This document shows, piece after piece, positions 1 to 12,414 of a stretch of 64,000 nt of DNA (within the stretch, counting starts at the first letter, position 1; the number at the start of each line of letters is the position of its first letter). Below the pieces are notes generated by a model, which saw nothing but the letters and a program-made list of their open reading frames with translations, searched no databases and had not been told where the DNA came from. Where the stretch lies: positions 868,001 through 932,000 of the forward strand of contig JACAXG010000124.1 of assembly GCA_018881555.1 (NCBI GenBank). The letters are read 5' to 3'. The DNA is from Amblyornis subalaris (lineage: Eukaryota; Chordata; Aves; Passeriformes; Ptilonorhynchidae). The position numbers were made by a program, and so were the translations under genes.

Positions 1-1
1 C

Positions 2-32
2 CACTTATTTGTTATGCCACAGCAAATAAGTG
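2..32. repeat. Short inverted repeat (10-bp arms) at window start
   Basis: CACTTATTTG at 2-11 is the exact reverse complement of CAAATAAGTG at 23-32, with an 11-nt spacer. About one such repeat is expected by chance in a window this long, so no function is assigned. Confidence 0.5.
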
Positions 33-3000
33 TTCATTGCACTGACATTTACATTAGTAGAAATAATTAGCCCAGCACAGCAAAAAAAGGGCAGCACTTG
101 ATTTAGTCTGCGACATCTGAATGACTCAAGGTTATTTCATTTTTGAAACACTTATATCAGACTTTTCGTGCTTTTAGATTCTAGAATATCATGGGCAACC
201 CAGTAACGTCATGCCATCAATTCCAAATCAAAGCTGTTAATAATGTTACTTAGAAAATGCCAAGCTCCCCAAGCATTTCATTACTGAGACTTTTATAGAC
301 AGGTATAAAAAGCTGTTATTGCTGCACTACAGTTATGTATTTCAGGTCACAAAACTGCAGCAAAAAAATTAAGTTAAAACATGAGCACTGAACTCCAGAG
401 GAGTTTGGACTCCATATCTGTTGAATGTGAAACACCATGAATTGCCAAGGGTGACCTACAGAGTCTGGCAGTGAACCTTGCCTTCCCAAATGACACAATT
501 TGAACCGACTGTAGGACAGGAGGTAGAGTCTAGACTGAAGGCATAATTAAAAAAAATCAAACAAAAAAAAATTCCTCAGAGCAAGCGATTCCCATCTCTT
601 TCTGCCTGCTGACCTAAGCTGCTGATAGATTTGCTCAATAACTAAAACACCTAAATCCATCTTTTCTTGTTTTATTTTCACTTGTTTCATTGCCAATTCA
701 AGGAAAAGAAACCAAACTCAAGTAGCATGAGCATCTATGACGGACCTAAATGAACCCATGCTGACAACATGCTGCTTCTCCAGGCCTTCTTCAACTGAAG
801 ACTATTTTGACAGCACAACAGGGTAAGCTTGCAGAAAAGCCTGCATCCATATTTGACTACTCATGTTCAGGAAGTTTAAAAAACATACCTGATATTGTGT
901 TAATGTTGCATATTTTTAATAACTACCTTTTTCAGAAATTATTTTTAATATCAAAAGACCTGAAAGGGGGTTGAAGAGACTCAGCAGGATTTTTGCCAGT
1001 ATGGCTATTGGTTGGTTTTGAACCAAAGATCTGTAAGACCCTTCTGATGAAAAGCAATGGCTTTGAGCGACTCCTGGAAGAGTTAATTATATACTAGGTT
1101 TCTGGTGTTTTTAACCATACACCACATGGTCAGAAAAAATTTTAACTATATTCTTTTATATAAACAGCCTTCTTCTTCTTCTTATAAAAAAAAACCAAAA
1201 CAAACCAAAACTGAAAACCAACAAAATATCAAATCCCAAAAATCAAAACAGAACCCTATGTTCATGGCAAAGAATGAGATTTTCAGTAATTTTTTAATTT
1301 ATAAAAGGCTCAATAATAAAGATATGATAGCATTTTTTCTTAATAGACTCTTCATATACATATTTTTCCTGAAGTTTAGAAAAATGTCTTTAGATCTTTA
1401 CTGTGCTAAGTGTCATTCTGTTTTGCACTGGCTACTAACTTAAAGCACTAACTTAAAACAAAAAGTGCGTTTGTAGGATTCAAGTGTCAGGTGTTTAAGC
1501 AAGAATAAATTTCTTGCTTTATCTGTTCAATGGTGATTAAAAATCTTATTTCCTTATGATTACTTACTTCTGAAGTAATTTGCCGTTGCATTTCTTTTAC
1601 TAAAAGTGCATTCTCTCTTAGGAAACAGATTCTATAAACAGTAAAGAATGTTCACTACAGTTAGGTTATCCCTAATGAGTAAAATTCAGCTTATTTGTTG
1701 CTTCATGAGAGAACAACAATCATTTCAGAAGCATCTTCCTCCTTTGGTGCACCTCTTATAAAAATACAAACTACTTCATGACTGTAATTGTTCAAATCTC
1801 TGTGGTACAACTATAACAGCTTTGCAGCAAATCTGAAACCACTGATCCAGAAGCAGACACAGTAATATTAGAAAAGAGATATCTACCAATTATTATTGCT
1901 TTTCTTAAATAACCCAAGCTGATCAATATTTTCAATAAAAACGGCTTTTTCTTTCCCACATTCTATTGTAATAGAAACACTGTAAGAGAAAGGTCAGGTG
2001 CAGAAACTAACTTTAGCCAAATTTGCTACCTGGAATGTTTTAGGGCAAATTAAAAATTTGGTACAAAAAAATCAGTTTCTGCAGCAATGAGACAGCATAT
2101 TCTATATTTTTGACTACAACATAAGGTAAAACTTAATTTGACCTCTCTGAGTATTTGTAGAAGCTAATAGCATTATATGAGTACAATTTTGTTTGTTAAA
2201 AAAGAACAGTAATAGATTTTTTAGCAAGTATTTTAATGAGCTTTAAATTACAATCTCTACGGTTACATTACCATACAATGAAACAGCCCTGTGTACAGGT
2301 GAAATACAGTGCCTTTTTATTTCATGCAATTGTCTGCACATTTTTAGAAAGAGCAGAAGGAAAATACTGATTTGTTTGAATAGTATTTTTGAAGTTTCTT
2401 GCTGATCTATGCCACAACAGAATTCACGTTCCATACGCACCCATTTGCAGAATACTCAAGCTTTTGGCATTAATAACCAATTTTGTAGTTTGCAGTTTAT
2501 GTTACACTGGATTTAAGAAAAAACCCCAATGTTTAGTTAACTAAAGTAATGAACTCATGTCAGAAAAGAACTATTATCTTGCACTTTAAAGAAGACCTTA
2601 AACTAATCTGCCCAAATGAGAGAAAACTCTTATCAGCAGCCTTCTGATGCTGCAGCATACGCATTATTAGTCAATCTCTGAGAATTCTTTTCTTATGTGG
2701 GCACTGGATAGTAATTTCCATTGTCTAAGAGATTTTCAAACAAAGTCCACAGGCTGTTGCAGAAAACAAGCCAATTAAACATGACTGACAGATTTACATT
2801 CTTGTTCAGTCATCTTAAGACAACATGAAGCTGATAAGGAGACCTCTAGCAAGGTCTTTGGAAGCATGACAACTTCTGTGCTTTACGTGAACTCAATGCA
2901 GATTTACTGAGACCAAAGACAGTCTTCCTAGTGCTTCCAGCATGATTAAGTTTGCAACTAAAAGAACTAAAATTTTTGGTGCTTGTACCTGTTCACAGAC

Positions 3001-5426
3001 GATCATGGAAGTCTGAGATTCATCTACTGAAAAAAATTCATCTACTAAACTCTGAGCTAAAGACTTTGTTTCACTTCCCTGTGTAAAGTCAGGCTGCATT
3101 TATACTGCATTTTTTTTCCAGTCTGCACCATAACCCCTTTTCCTACTATTATTAGTTTTTAGTTTTTTGGGATTTTCACTTTATTTTTTGGTTGGGTCTC
3201 ATCATGCTTTCTCAATCTGACTTAGCTCCATGCTTGTTTCCTTCTCAGTCTCATACTCATTCCCACAATCATTCCCTTTCTTCTAAGAGTTTTTAAGTCA
3301 TGGTATTCCCATGCTTATACCTTTTTATAGGTAACTCTCTAAAAATTAAGTAAACTGAGGAAGATTTTACAAAATAGCACTGCTTCATATACTTCCATGT
3401 GAGAAAAGGTTTTTCACTCTGACTTTCTAGCAACGGAACAATAACAAAATAATATAAGAAATACCTTAAAATACTAAACCAGATTAGATTTGGCTCACCT
3501 TTAAACAAATCCAGTTAATTGCAAGAACAGGTAAATTAATACTCAGGTATTACGTAAGCTCCTGTTGCTACCCTGTCGTGTCCAGTTTCATTGAAACACC
3601 AAAATAAATGTCTACTACAGAAAGTTAAAAGTTTTTGTGCGAAATTCAACAATGAGGCACGGAACCATAAAAATATATTTCGAAGTTCCTTTGAGATATA
3701 ACCTTACCCCACCTGAAATTTGGACTGGATATGCCTAAATCACATCTGCCCTTGAAGATTTCCAATAGCAGAGATTGCACAATCACTCAAGGCAATTTCC
3801 TTCAATACTTCATTATTCTTGCAATTAGGAAATTTCCCCTTTCATCTAACCTTCTTTTCTTGCCATAATTTAAGCCTTTCATTTCTTTGTTCTTTTCACC
3901 AGGGACAGGAATAACGTATTTCCTTTCCAGCAGCTACATTTCATGGACATGAAAATTATTTTCTCTCCTATATTAAATGTTCTTATTTTTTCAACTTCTT
4001 CTTAGCTCTTGTTGCTGACCCTGGAAATATATGAAACTTTGAGGAGAACAGCATTACTTTGTTAGTAATTGGATAAGGCTAAGAATAGCAAGTATAAACT
4101 GCTTATTAAAAAACCCCAAATAAACCAACAAGAAACATGATTACTAAATGGACAAAGAAATATGACAAGTACCAGGAGGCTACATTTCCTAAAAATAAGC
4201 AAGATTAAGTTATTTACTCTAACATGCTTTTTCCCTGAGAATAAAACAGCCTAGCATACCCATGTTGTGCATTCACATTCTTCATGCTTCCAACTCAACC
4301 TAACACTACTTTATGAAGCAGCAGTGAATTCCCTTAATTAAAGTGGACAAATGACTGAAATGTTTAGACATAATTAAGGCAGTCAAGATTAAATTATGTT
4401 ACAAACCTGAAAAGACACTAAAGTTCAACAGGATTCATATACTTAAAATTACTAAACTACTAGCGAAAATGATCAAACAGGTCTTGTACTTCTGGTTGTG
4501 CCTGAATCAATGCTGAATTTTCCCCTAGAAGTAAGAGCATATTTAAAGAATTCACATATGCAAAGAAATTCATCCCCATGTGGGGAAACAGGAATAGGAG
4601 TGGAAGGAAGAAGACTTATGAGATGTTCAAATTCAAACAATGATCTCATTTTTTTTCTCCGAACCAAAAATTTTGATATTGGACAAACTAATGATCTCCT
4701 CTGTCTAATGCCGTTTAAGACGACCTTTCCATTTTATGCCAATAGTTTTCAATTACAAAACCAATCACAGTATATTTCACTAAAAGGAGTACTGTGATTA
4801 GTTAAACCTAATTTTATCAACAGCCAGAATGGAATAGCATATTAAAGTAAGGTGAACAGCTTTGATTGATACACTGAGTTTTAATTTCTAACTCCTTGTC
4901 TCCCACTCTTTTGGTAAGAAATGAAGGTTACACATCATTGAGCAGGGTAAGCTACTGTAACTCAAATGTAGCTTCAAAGATTTGACCTTCAATTTTTTTC
5001 AAACTTTTTTTCCTGCCCTGTAGTATATAGATACCAAATTGATAGGTCTGGAGCTATGTGCAAATTTTTTTAAACATAAAACTCTTATTTAAAAAAACCC
5101 ACAACAAACAAAGATGAGCATTAAAATTAATTTTCATACTTCTTTTGGAAGAAGAATCTATATGCACCTTTGCTATGGACTACTTTTATAGATTTTGAAA
5201 AAGTCTTCCTTAAAATGCAAAATAATTATTCTTTTCCAATGTGAGCTCACTTCCCGAGTTAACGAAGGCCTTCAGTACTAGAACCTATCCCATGTCCAAA
5301 CCTAGGTATTTAAATTTGTGTTTACATGAACAGTCAGCCTAATTTTCAGCCACAACTCCTACAGATGTTACCTTTCAAGTCTGAAAATGCTAATCTTAGT
5401 TACTGTATCTAAACATCTTGTATTTC
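33..5426. other. AT-rich non-coding stretch, no gene recognised
   Basis: No exon, RNA gene or transposon family is recognisable. Open frames up to 112 codons occur on both strands (for example 1105-1443 plus) but are low in complexity and resemble no known protein. The segment holds a TTC run with an A-rich tract near 1170-1249 and a 14-bp perfect palindrome at 2532-2545 (TTTAGTTAACTAAA), both compatible with chance. Confidence 0.6.
1170..1249. repeat. (TTC)n run followed by A-rich tract
   Basis: A run of four TTC units near 1170-1183 is followed by an A-run and CAAA-like A-rich sequence. This is simple low-complexity DNA; the 112-codon open frame across it owes its length to the lack of stops in the A-rich tract. 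Confidence 0.7.
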
Positions 5427-5770
5427 AGACCATCCTGCGGCATTGCACTGAGGAACTCCTGCAAAGTCTGTGCTCAAGAGCCATTAAATGGTGCAAAAAA
5501 CATGGCAGACAGAGAAACGGTCCTGCACTTCGCATAGCTCTCACCCTTGCTGCAGCAAGGTCCGACAGCCCCCCTGGACACCCCCCGTCTGAGGGCAGGT
5601 TTGCAGCAGACTCCAGGCAGCAGACCTTCCTGCAGCCTCCTGCTGGGTCGCAGCTGCCGGACCAGTTAACCCTGGCCCCTGCGGAAGCTTTCATCCCAGC
5701 AGGCTCACGTCTGCCTGCAGGCTGGCATTCACCAGGCCTGGCTGAGAGCTTTGGAGAGTCTCCCTTCTGT
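5427..5770. other. GC-rich block of unknown origin with overlapping open frames on both strands
   Basis: This block is clearly richer in G, C and CpG than its flanks. A plus-strand frame (5387-5833, 148 codons) and a minus-strand frame (5425-5778, 117 codons) are both open through it, as happens in GC-rich DNA where stop codons are scarce. The conceptual proteins are rich in Pro, Ala, Gly, Ser and Arg, with no recognisable domain. It contains a 10-bp palindrome GCCTGCAGGC at 5713-5722. It could be an unrecognised old repeat, a regulatory island or a decayed exon; I cannot tell which. Coding potential on either strand is not supported. Confidence 0.4.
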
Positions 5771-7320
5771 CTTTGCAAAGTCTCTATGCATAAACATAAA
5801 ACACTCTTATTCCCTTCACACTACCTTGGCTGAACTCGGTGTCCTTACGTTCCCCAGCAGATCTGATATCCAGCTATGCTTCAGTGGCTCTAAGGCAAAC
5901 TCCAGGGCTCCCTTAAAGACCAATTCCTCTACAAGAAGGGCCATTATTACCATGTAGATACAGAGGAAAAAATTATATTATCCCAGCTATCACCATGAAG
6001 TAGCTGTTCTTTAAAAACTGACTTCTTACTGATGACTGTTACAATTACAGGGATTAATATTATTAGTCCCCTTTTTCTCTTAGCTGGATATTTCAATACT
6101 CAAAAAAACCTGAACTATAAAATTTCTCAGATCTGGGGAGGAGTCAAAAAGGAAACGCATTAAATTGTCAGTTTAATATATATTAGAATCCATGGAGACA
6201 TTAAATTTCAGTTTTCATCTANGAATATTAAACATTAATGAGGTTTCAGGTACAAAGATATTAAAGTGAAACATCAGAGAGCTATGACTTAGCTCATAGA
6301 CAGAAAGTTCACAAGGGAAGCTAATAAAGGTCAAAGCCACAGAACTACCATAAACTAGAACATACAACAGATGAAAAAGAGTGATTCAAGCAAACCTGAT
6401 TTTAAAGGGACTATTAAGAAATATATACACATTTCCACAAGCAGAATTTTCATGTAAAACACAAAGAAATGGGAAGTAATTAAATACATAGTTCTATTCA
6501 TGTATAATAATCAGAGAGCTCACAGACATTTCTTGAGTGACTTGAAAACAACTTGTAGAAGATGCCAACTGAAGCACAACAAAAATCCTAGTAATAGCTG
6601 CATCCAGATCTCCCTTGTTCCTCCTATGCCTCATGTTCTGAAGACTTCAATGTCTCCAGCTATAAACACAGGAATGCAAAAACCCAGACACACAGGGGTC
6701 ACATGGAAAGATTAAGTAATATGCCCTGATTGCATGACAGTGTACACAAAATACAAGAAAAAAAAAATCTAAGAATAAACAGGAAAGCAAAAGATCATAG
6801 GCCAACTGACAGTTTATTCTTTGTACATTTATAATTTATCTTTCTTCCTCTATAATTTATTCATTCACAGAACCCCTCCCTACACGTAAAAAAGCAGATA
6901 TTCCTTTCCTCCTCCCCGAAGACAAAAATTTCTAGTTACAAAAAAAACTGGGAAATATTCTGTAGTTAGAGGCATAGTGTAGCACATTTGACAGAAATAT
7001 AGTGAGGCAAATTCAACACTGGATGTCCCACAGATAAAAACCAAAAATGAAAGTCAGAGATCTCCCTAACTTTATATAGCAACTAGAACTGTGTTTCCAG
7101 GTTGTATTCAAAGATGTAATTCTGTAAAACCAGTTACATGCATATGACGCCTAGCATGGCACATTCTGAATGCTATCAAAAGTATCAATTTGACTGAAAA
7201 TTTTCACTTCTAAATGTCCTATTATCACTCTGATATACAGTGTCTTGGCATACATACCATACAATGAAATATGAACAGCTCAATAGTAATTTGTAAAATA
7301 CCTCAGAAATATATTTTGAG

Positions 7321-7335
7321 ATATATATATATATA
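7321..7335. repeat. Short (AT)n microsatellite
   Basis: About seven alternating A/T dinucleotides lie in an AT-rich context. Confidence 0.8.
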
Positions 7336-9377
7336 GTAAGGTCTTTTTATTATATTACAGCATCTATCACCGGATTAATATTAACAGTCACCAATATATG
7401 CACCTTCAAAAGAGGGATATCAGTATCTGTACCATTAGATCTTAGATAAAGCCATTTGAAGAAGCCCACCACTTATGTAAAGTTGATCAGGTCACCAGGA
7501 ACCCTAAATGAAACAAAGCTCTGACAGAATTTTCCTTCAAGTAATTTTCTGAGCGGCAAAATCTGAGCCACCAGGAACATCTGTGCACAGTCATGTGCCT
7601 CCCTGAGTTTAGACTGGTGAAGCCTGTTAAACCTCTTATTGCAGGTGAATTATCAAACCCAGTCAGGGTAAAGGAGAAGGAATAAACTGAAATTGTGCTC
7701 TTAACTGTGTTCAGCATGAACAATGTTAACAGAAGGAAAACAAAAGGATTTAGCTCTGTTGCTAAATTAAACACCATCACCTCTGCATTCATACTAACTG
7801 CAAATCTACTGAACGGAAGATTTCTTTTTAAACAGAATTTCACAGTGCAAGCAAATATTTTTAAGCTTTTAACATGGACAAACGGTCAGTAATATCATCA
7901 AGAGCAGTTGCAATTAAAGTTTTATTCTAGAGCCTTCACTACGACAATGTCTAACATCCCTAGTTAACAATCACAAGCTTACTGTGCTCGGCAGCAAAAC
8001 CAAGTTTTTGCCCAAATGTGTTTACAATTAAAGCCTAAGCAAACGAGGAGAGAAATATAAGCAATGAGACAATATCATTCAGCAGGGAAAACTATGTTTT
8101 CAGTGCACTATGAACCTGACTACTGCTAAACTCAAAAATCAGTCATCACAGAAAAGGATTTTCATTTTTAATTAAGGAGTAGTTACATTATTTCATAGAA
8201 GTTTACCTTGTGCTCCTCTGAGGCAACACAAAAGGAAGATCAGGGTTTAGACTGAGTTTCATGGACTAATGAGAATTGTTATTTCAAGACCTAATGAAAG
8301 AGCTGGGGTAATCTCCAAACAACCTGGGGATTAAAATCAAGAAGAGAATGTTTAATGTTTTATATTAGGGACAACAATGAGACATAGTCAAGGCAGTAGT
8401 CTTTTCCTTGTTCTTTGTCAGTTCTAAGGAGACAGATACAACAGGAATTGAGATGTTAATGCCTGAACTAATACTCATCTCTATGGATCAATAGGAGAGG
8501 TTGCATGTCCCTGAAGATACAGAGAAAAAACCTTTAAGTTTTCAATTTGTTTTCAAACAAGATATCATACACTATCCTTAAATCAGAAGCAACTCTTTAA
8601 CTTGGTGATTTTTCTTATAATTGGTCTGGAAAGTTTTTTAGACTCAATTTTCTTCATACACAAAATTAAGCATGCCCCTTGGGTTTTATACAGTTAACTA
8701 GACCCATGGATTCCTGCCCACCCTGTACCTCTTTACGTCACTCATAAGGACATGGCACTGATGACAAGGGTGGTGACACCAAACTACACTGTCAGTAAAG
8801 GCCTCATGTCACCCTGCTCTACCAGGACAATATGTGCACGATACAGCCCTTTGTCAGGTCTTTATTTCACTGATTGCCTGTATCAAGACCATACTGCACA
8901 TCCAAACCCAACAGAAAGCGCATCACTTGGGCATTGCAACATCTTCCCCATGACATGTCCTGACTTGGAGAAGTCCTCCATCATAGACCTCCTGGAATAC
9001 AAACATGCACCAGTCCTCTGCCCACAGTTTCATTTGCATAAGCTGCTCTGTGTTCACTACCATTCAGTACTGATTAAGGCAGTACTTGTCATTCCTCTAT
9101 GCTCAGGTATTCATCTGTCAGGTCGCCTGTATTTAGTACCATACATAAATAATTTAAGAACAGTTTCTTTTAATGTTTCTGCCACCCAATTCCAGTTCAA
9201 CATACAATTCTCACTAAGAGGGAGACCAGTTCTCCTTTAACTGACCTGAAGAGGAATTAAGAGCTTTATAACCTCATCCTTCTCATACCACAGGGGGCAA
9301 AACGCCCTTCAGTTATTGCTAACAGTTCCTTCTCAGATGAAAAATAATCTCTATCTAGTAAGTCTCCGTAGCAAGTG

Positions 9378-9430
9378 CAACTTAAGCAATTCATTCCATA
9401 AGAAATTCAACTAAAGCAATTCATTCAACT
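9378..9430. repeat. Two-copy 30-bp tandem repeat
   Basis: A 19-bp core beginning CAACT and ending AATTCATTC occurs at 9378-9396 and again at 9408-9426 with one mismatch, giving a period of 30 bp. The last part, AATTCATTCAAC, also occurs as a perfect tandem pair at 48320-48343. Confidence 0.6.
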
Positions 9431-9884
9431 CAAGACTCATTCAATTTCTGCAGCAACGGGCTATAATTTCTTTTTAATCCAATTATATTTTCTACATCTC
9501 TTTAAAGGATGGGATCATCCCTTGATTGATCACCAGGTTCCTGTAGCTAATGCACATGTGGAAAGGGAAAACTCACTGCAGGAAAATCTTTTGGAAAGAT
9601 TTAAATTGAATTTTTATTTATATATCAATTTTTTTTTTCTTTTTGAATGAATTGATATTATCTGAAAAACTGTGGTTCTCAAAACAGAAATTAGATAACC
9701 ATAATGTGAGTGTTATGAATGCCATACTGAAATATTTTTCACAAACACTGTATCTTAGTTACTAAAGTGTAACTTGGTGGCAAATAATCACATTACAGTC
9801 ATCTTTAAATGCTTCGCAGTTGTTAGAATGAATTGATATAATAGGAAACTTCACTATGTAAGGTACTTTTAATACTGAATAATC

Positions 9885-10192
9885 CGGTCAGACTGCCACA
9901 TCTCCCCTGAAGGGTCTTGCTGGGGAGACCCAGACCTCACCGGAGTGACCGCTGTGGCCAAACCAGGCCCATCCATGTGCCTGGGAGCCAGTCCCTAACC
10001 CACAGCCTGCTCATCCCTGCGTTCCTGCCTGGCCATCCAGGCTGCATCTCACCCAGGCTCTCCTTGCCAGGCCTGATCCTGATGCTCACCCTTGTGTGCT
10101 GGTGGCCTGGTGTGGCCATGTCACCAGGACTCTGAAGAGTGGCCCAGCCCAACAGCTGGGCACTTGCTCCTCCTGGCCAGTCCTACGCCAGC
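9885..10192. other. GC-rich block, unrecognised
   Basis: A sharp rise in GC relative to both flanks, rich in CCTGGCC-like and CCCAGG-like strings. Short open frames exist on both strands (9917-10135 plus and 9937-10152 minus) with no recognisable product. Near its right edge GCCCAG at 10142-10147 is inverted as CTGGGC at 10156-10161. I do not recognise it as a known repeat family. Confidence 0.35.
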
Positions 10193-10381
10193 ATTAGTAT
10201 TCACTTTCCCAAGTTCAAAAGGCCTGAGAGTACCCTTAAAAAATACATAACTCACCAGAAAGCTGCAGGTACATTATCCACAGAAATATAAATCATTAAG
10301 TGAGTTGTTATATAATGCTAATTAATACTTAGCATAATAATGACTGAATTAATTAATTGTTACATAATGTGAAGTAAAGCC

Positions 10382-10745
10382 AGCTAAAAAGTTAACAGCT
10401 GCAGCCACCCAACCACCACCACAGGATCACCCTGGTGACCTGGAAACTAAGGAAGGTCACAAGTTCTGTCCAGAAAGCTGTTCTTGAGGCACGGGAGCCA
10501 TCCATCCACATGGGGCTCTACAGTATCAACCCAACACCCAGCAGGGCCCGGAGCAGACCATCTGCTCAAGTGCCTTGTTCAACCTTGCCTAAGGAATGCG
10601 CTAAGCCTGGGGTGAACCAAAGGGGAACAACAGATGGAGATCAGTTTTCTGTGCCTTGTGACGCACCTGAGTTTATGGTGACTCAGAGGCTTCCTCAAAG
10701 CACCTCTGGTGGAACCGCACAGGCAGCAGACTTCTGGACCCAAAA
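10382..10745. other. Second GC-richer block with a 121-codon open frame
   Basis: Separated from the block at 9.9-10.2 kb by about 190 bp of very AT-rich sequence. A plus-strand frame at 10435-10800 (121 codons) spans it. The conceptual protein is polar and rich in Pro, Ser and Thr, without a signal peptide, membrane segment or known motif. The two GC-richer blocks may be parts of one older insertion split by AT-rich DNA, but no shared sequence or boundary repeat was found to prove that. Confidence 0.3.
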
Positions 10746-12319
10746 TGAATCATTTACAAGAGAAACACCACACTGCTCAGGCCATAATGCACCCAATTAA
10801 ATTAATGTACCTGAAAATAAATGCCATAAACAGCAGTCTTTCCTTAAGGAAAATACAAGGCTACAGTCAAGCAATACTCTATACTAAAAAGCAAAACAAA
10901 GACAAGACGTCACAGAATATGCTTGCCATAACACATCTCAGTCATAAAAAGCGGAACAAAAGGTAAAAATAAGACCAAAAAAGAAAGGGAAAATCATGAA
11001 GAAAAATCATTTGCACTGCATGTAGGTCAAATCAGTATTGAAAAAAACCCTGTCATCTATCAAAAAGGTCCACATAACAGAGATATTAATAAATGAGGCA
11101 CTACATGAAAGCACTGACAAATGATGTAATTTTTTACTTTTAAAAGGGTAATAGTCTGACAGAGTGGATTGCAGACTATGAAAGGTGACAGGCTATACCT
11201 TTTAAAAGTGCTTGGGAGTAATTTTGGGCAAAGGAACATGGCTTTTTACTACAGAGAACCATTAGAACAATCCCTGTCATGCATTTGTCCCTTAACAACT
11301 AGCCCACATACATTTCTGCAGTGATTATATCTTAAGTATCAATTCACATCCAGTGTTTTTCATCCAGACATTTTGTTTTGGAGACCAGGAACGTGCATAG
11401 TTAGGATGCTGGCTACTCTGTGACAGTTGGCCACCATTCATTGAAGTGTCAATAATTTGAGGTATTACATGCAATAAAAGCACTGCTTGGACAAAGTGTT
11501 AATGCAAACCAGTCAAACATCAGCTGTCAAATTCCATCATCCAATTTCTCTGTTCCAACATTTATATGTTAGAAAAAACCTAAAACCACAGAAAAATACT
11601 GAAACTCTTTCATATCTGCAAAATACAGTTAACTGACTTCATGAAAGACATTATAAATACATTAGCTGTAACTCTCTTAAATTTAATTTTTAATCTCAGT
11701 AATATCAAATCCTCAAAATGCCTACTGAGGAGACTACCAGCATTACTGTAGTGTGCAGTAGAGCACTGAGCAGCACACAAACAGATTTTCATTACTGCAG
11801 TTAGTTCACAAGGTTTGAATCATTGGTTGGTACATTTCAATTCAGGTACAGTAAATACGCATAAGAAACACAGCAATATTAACCAAAAAGGGTAAAAAGA
11901 ATGAAATCTATAAAACAGTCTTTGCAGACATAGGAATAAAGCCTTCATTGTCTATCACTTATATATAACTACATAGCTTGCATGCTTATTAACTGAAAGA
12001 AGAGAGAATTTAAGTGCCAAAGGTGTTTCCTATACCTTCCTCTTACTTGTCATACCCAATACTAGCTCTATAAATGTCATATAAGAACTATTTAATCACA
12101 AATACTGAAGTACTACAGCTACTATACCGTCAAAAATGTATGCAGACAGAAGAAAATCTTCATGGTCTCTGATTCTAAATACCATGCCATTGTTTTCAGC
12201 TTATTTCTCACAGCTTAGTGTAATAGACACGTCTGTACACATCTGTACCAAAGTTGTGACCTTAATTTGACATTACAGTTGCCTTTGGAAAAGTGTGACC
12301 TATGTTTCAAGAACATATA

Positions 12320-12414
12320 ACCTGTGAGTAGCTGTCACAGGTAAGGTGTTGACAGGTTATTGGAATGCCTGTCACATTCCTGGGATGGCTTACACAAGTG
12401 TCACCAGTGGTGAC
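12320..12414. repeat. Cluster of small inverted repeats
   Basis: Three consecutive perfect inverted repeats lie within 95 bp: ACCTGTGA (12320-12327) with TCACAGGT (12335-12342), 7-nt loop; GGAATG (12362-12367) with CATTCC (12375-12380), 7-nt loop; GTCACC (12400-12405) with GGTGAC (12409-12414), 3-nt loop. GACAGG at 12351-12356 also pairs with CCTGTC at 12368-12373. Each alone is common by chance; the clustering is what stands out. No RNA family is recognised. Confidence 0.4.

Larger units (their letters stand above)
5771..9884. other. AT-rich non-coding stretch
   Basis: No gene or transposon family recognised. The segment holds a short (AT)n run at 7321-7335, a 162-codon open frame at 8752-9240 (plus) and a short two-copy repeat near 9378-9430. 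The 162-codon frame is the longest here not tied to a transposon or GC-rich block, but it has no recognisable domain and one such frame is expected by chance across six frames of 64 kb. Confidence 0.55.

Noticed and set aside
2532..2545. 14-bp perfect palindrome TTTAGTTAACTAAA
   Set aside because: A few 14-bp palindromes are expected by chance in 64 kb of AT-rich DNA.
9287..9299. CTCF-like string ACCACAGGGGGCA
   Set aside because: It matches only part of the core consensus and mismatches at positions usually conserved; a single weak match in 64 kb is expected by chance.
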